A stretch of DNA of 6,332 nucleotides, taken from the NCBI GenBank assembly GCA_035362115.1, contig DAOSDD010000243.1, positions 1 through 6,332 on the forward strand, given 5' to 3'. Positions 5,217-6,332 of this stretch are shown here, one piece after another. The DNA comes from DUMC01 sp035362115 (GTDB lineage: Bacteria; Bacillota; Clostridia; Acetivibrionales; DUMC01). Below the pieces are notes generated by a model that saw only the letters and a list, made by a program, of their open reading frames with translations, was not told where the DNA came from and ran no database searches. Made by a program: the position numbers and the translations under genes. How positions within the stretch are numbered: the first letter of the stretch is position 1; each line of letters opens with the position of its first letter.

Positions 5217-6176
5217 TTATTTTTGAATAATAACTTTAGTACCTACACGGATATATTCATATAATTCTTCCACATCCTTGTTTCTAAGGCCTACACACCC
5301 CCATGTCCAATCCTTTCCAAATTCGGGAATGCTGCCACCGTGAATGCCTACTCCGCCTCCAAGAGCAGTACGCTGCGGAGGAATTTTACCTTTATTATAT
5401 GCTGTCAAAATAGAATTATATGTCTGCTGATCAATTATCTCCTTGCCAAGTCCACGAGCAGCATCTTCAATATTTGGATAGCTAAGCCTCATCCACCTGG
5501 ATCCAAGGTACATATCTGCAGGATTCAAAACCAGCTTTTCACATATATAGAATGTTCCTTCAGGGGTCCTATGATCGCCTGCAATTTCCTTATCTGCAGA
5601 GCCGCCATCACCCAGCTCCACATGGTATGATTTTAATATGCTTCCATTTGCATAAACCGAAAGAACATGATCGGATTTATCTACAAGGATTTCGAAAACT
5701 CCTGAAGATTTGTTAATGCCTTTATCGGCAATTATGGCAGCCAATGACCTGCCTGGAATTACCAGCACCTGTCCTGGGAAAATCAAATCGCCAGTAAGAT
5801 TATTGGTGCTTTTTATCTCATTTATAGTAACTCCATATTTTCGTGCAATGAAATATAGACTGTCCCCTCTTGCGACAGCATATACATTACCATCCATTCT
5901 TGTATTGGCAGGTATTTTCAGCACCTGTCCCGGATATATTATATCTGAAATAAGCGAATTTTCACTTTTTAACTTACTCAAAGCAACACCATATTTGGTG
6001 GCAATAATATAAAGTGTATCTCCTTTTTGAACAGTATACTGAGTTATAGCTGTTGCCTTTTCAACTGCGTAAACTGCACTATTTCCCGTTATTACTGTTA
6101 CAAATAACAAGCAAATAGAAAACAGTAATAAAACAAAAGTAATCTTTAACTTATTATACAGCATTTTATTTAGCAT
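5217..6176 (-). CDS. Secreted L,D-transpeptidase (YkuD) with two LysM domains
   Basis: 319 residues. The start is the ATG at 6176 behind AAAGGGGG (8-base spacing); an in-frame ATG at 6245 would add 23 residues before the signal peptide and has no better site. Lys-rich N-terminus, hydrophobic core (~12-30) and an A-V-Y-A end near residue 37 make a signal peptide. LysM 1 spans ~46-89 and LysM 2 ~98-142, each with the (K/R)GD(T/S)LY.IA.KYG pattern and a PGQVL.IP end. The YkuD domain spans ~160-318, with IHGGS (H279) and TWGCVGLRN holding catalytic C294 and R298, a variant of the usual SHGC(I/V)R. The family forms 3-3 cross-links or attaches proteins to peptidoglycan stem peptides outside the membrane, and the LysM domains hold it to glycan chains. 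It faces the same way as the M14 peptidase gene, but about 500 bases and a hairpin separate them, so co-transcription is doubtful. Confidence 0.93.
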   Translation of the reverse strand: MLNKMLYNKLKITFVLLLFSICLLFVTVITGNSAVYAVEKATAITQYTVQKGDTLYIIATKYGVALSKLKSENSLISDIIYPGQVLKIPANTRMDGNVYAVARGDSLYFIARKYGVTINEIKSTNNLTGDLIFPGQVLVIPGRSLAAIIADKGINKSSGVFEILVDKSDHVLSVYANGSILKSYHVELGDGGSADKEIAGDHRTPEGTFYICEKLVLNPADMYLGSRWMRLSYPNIEDAARGLGKEIIDQQTYNSILTAYNKGKIPPQRTALGGGVGIHGGSIPEFGKDWTWGCVGLRNKDVEELYEYIRVGTKVIIQK

Positions 6177-6184
6177 TACATTTT

Positions 6185-6192
6185 CCCCCTTT
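6185..6192 (-). promoter_or_regulatory. Ribosome binding site AAAGGGGG of the L,D-transpeptidase gene
   Basis: This purine run ends 8 bases before the ATG at 6176 and fixes that codon as the start, which also places the signal peptide at the very N-terminus. No convincing -35/-10 pair could be seen further upstream (6193-6332), and the promoter was not assigned. Confidence 0.75.
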
Positions 6193-6332
6193 ACTAAGAA
6201 AATATTGTTAACCAACAAAAAAATGTTGCCGGAATATTGTAACATGAATGCAGCATTAAATTCTATAGTAAATTAAGGTGCAAATGTATCGAAATGCATC
6301 TATTTGTATATGTTGTATAATTGATTACACTG
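6193..6332. other. Upstream region of the L,D-transpeptidase gene, no gene seen
   Basis: A+T-rich sequence to the right edge. On the plus strand it contains CAACA / TGTTG arms around an A-run (near 6213-6229) and a repeated AATATTGT (near 6208 and 6233). These may shape the 5' leader of the minus-strand gene. A TATAAT at about 6314-6319 on the plus strand has no supporting -35 box. Nothing stronger can be supported. Confidence 0.4.

Noticed and set aside
5859..5869. CTGTCCCCTCT inside the transpeptidase gene, resembling the intergenic ACTGTCCCCC motif
   Set aside because: It is simply the reverse complement of the codons for the conserved LysM residues R-G-D-S, so the match is coincidental.

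Overview
The window reads as a piece of a low-GC, spore-forming-type Firmicute chromosome, most likely from the Clostridia. The basis is strong A+T bias, purine-rich Shine-Dalgarno sites, TTG/GTG starts, and Gram-positive wall-enzyme families (LysM/YkuD transpeptidase, PG-binding/LysM/M14 peptidase, CE4 deacetylase). The species cannot be named from this sequence alone.

Layout: (1) positions 3-665, + strand: C-terminal half of an MFS transporter, cut by the left edge and carrying a low-complexity Thr/Ser/Gly linker. (2) 698-1425, - strand: a CE4 polysaccharide deacetylase whose frame is broken by one missing base near 1113/1114, otherwise complete. (3) 1426-1754: a gene-free stretch with a degenerate 15-bp tandem array (1505-1640), a weak inverted repeat and a possible -10 box. 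(4) 1755-3218, + strand: an intact PLP-dependent Orn/Lys/Arg decarboxylase with a strong ribosome binding site and TTG start. (5) 3267-3433: a block of ACTGTCCCCC repeats, one inverted and five direct, the last three in about 33-bp tandem units, between two convergent genes. (6) 3446 to about 4672/4717, - strand: an M14 peptidase with PG-binding and LysM domains, predicted to cut gamma-D-Glu-diaminopimelate bonds in peptidoglycan. Its natural start seems to have lost a canonical start codon. (7) 4746-5216: a gene-poor stretch with a MITE-like element (terminal inverted repeats plus 7-bp flanking direct repeats), a 40-residue coding-looking remnant and a long hairpin. (8) 5217-6176, - strand: a secreted L,D-transpeptidase with two LysM domains. 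(9) 6177-6332: its upstream region.

Three of the five genes (CE4 deacetylase, M14 peptidase, YkuD transpeptidase) act on the cell wall, and the last two share LysM peptidoglycan-binding modules. They are not an obvious operon, because about 500 bases of repeat and remnant sequence separate the M14 and YkuD genes. Spore-wall or cortex work is plausible but only inferred. I found no convincing new multi-gene system. The most notable points are the small repeat elements filling nearly every intergenic gap and the two damaged or atypical reading frames.
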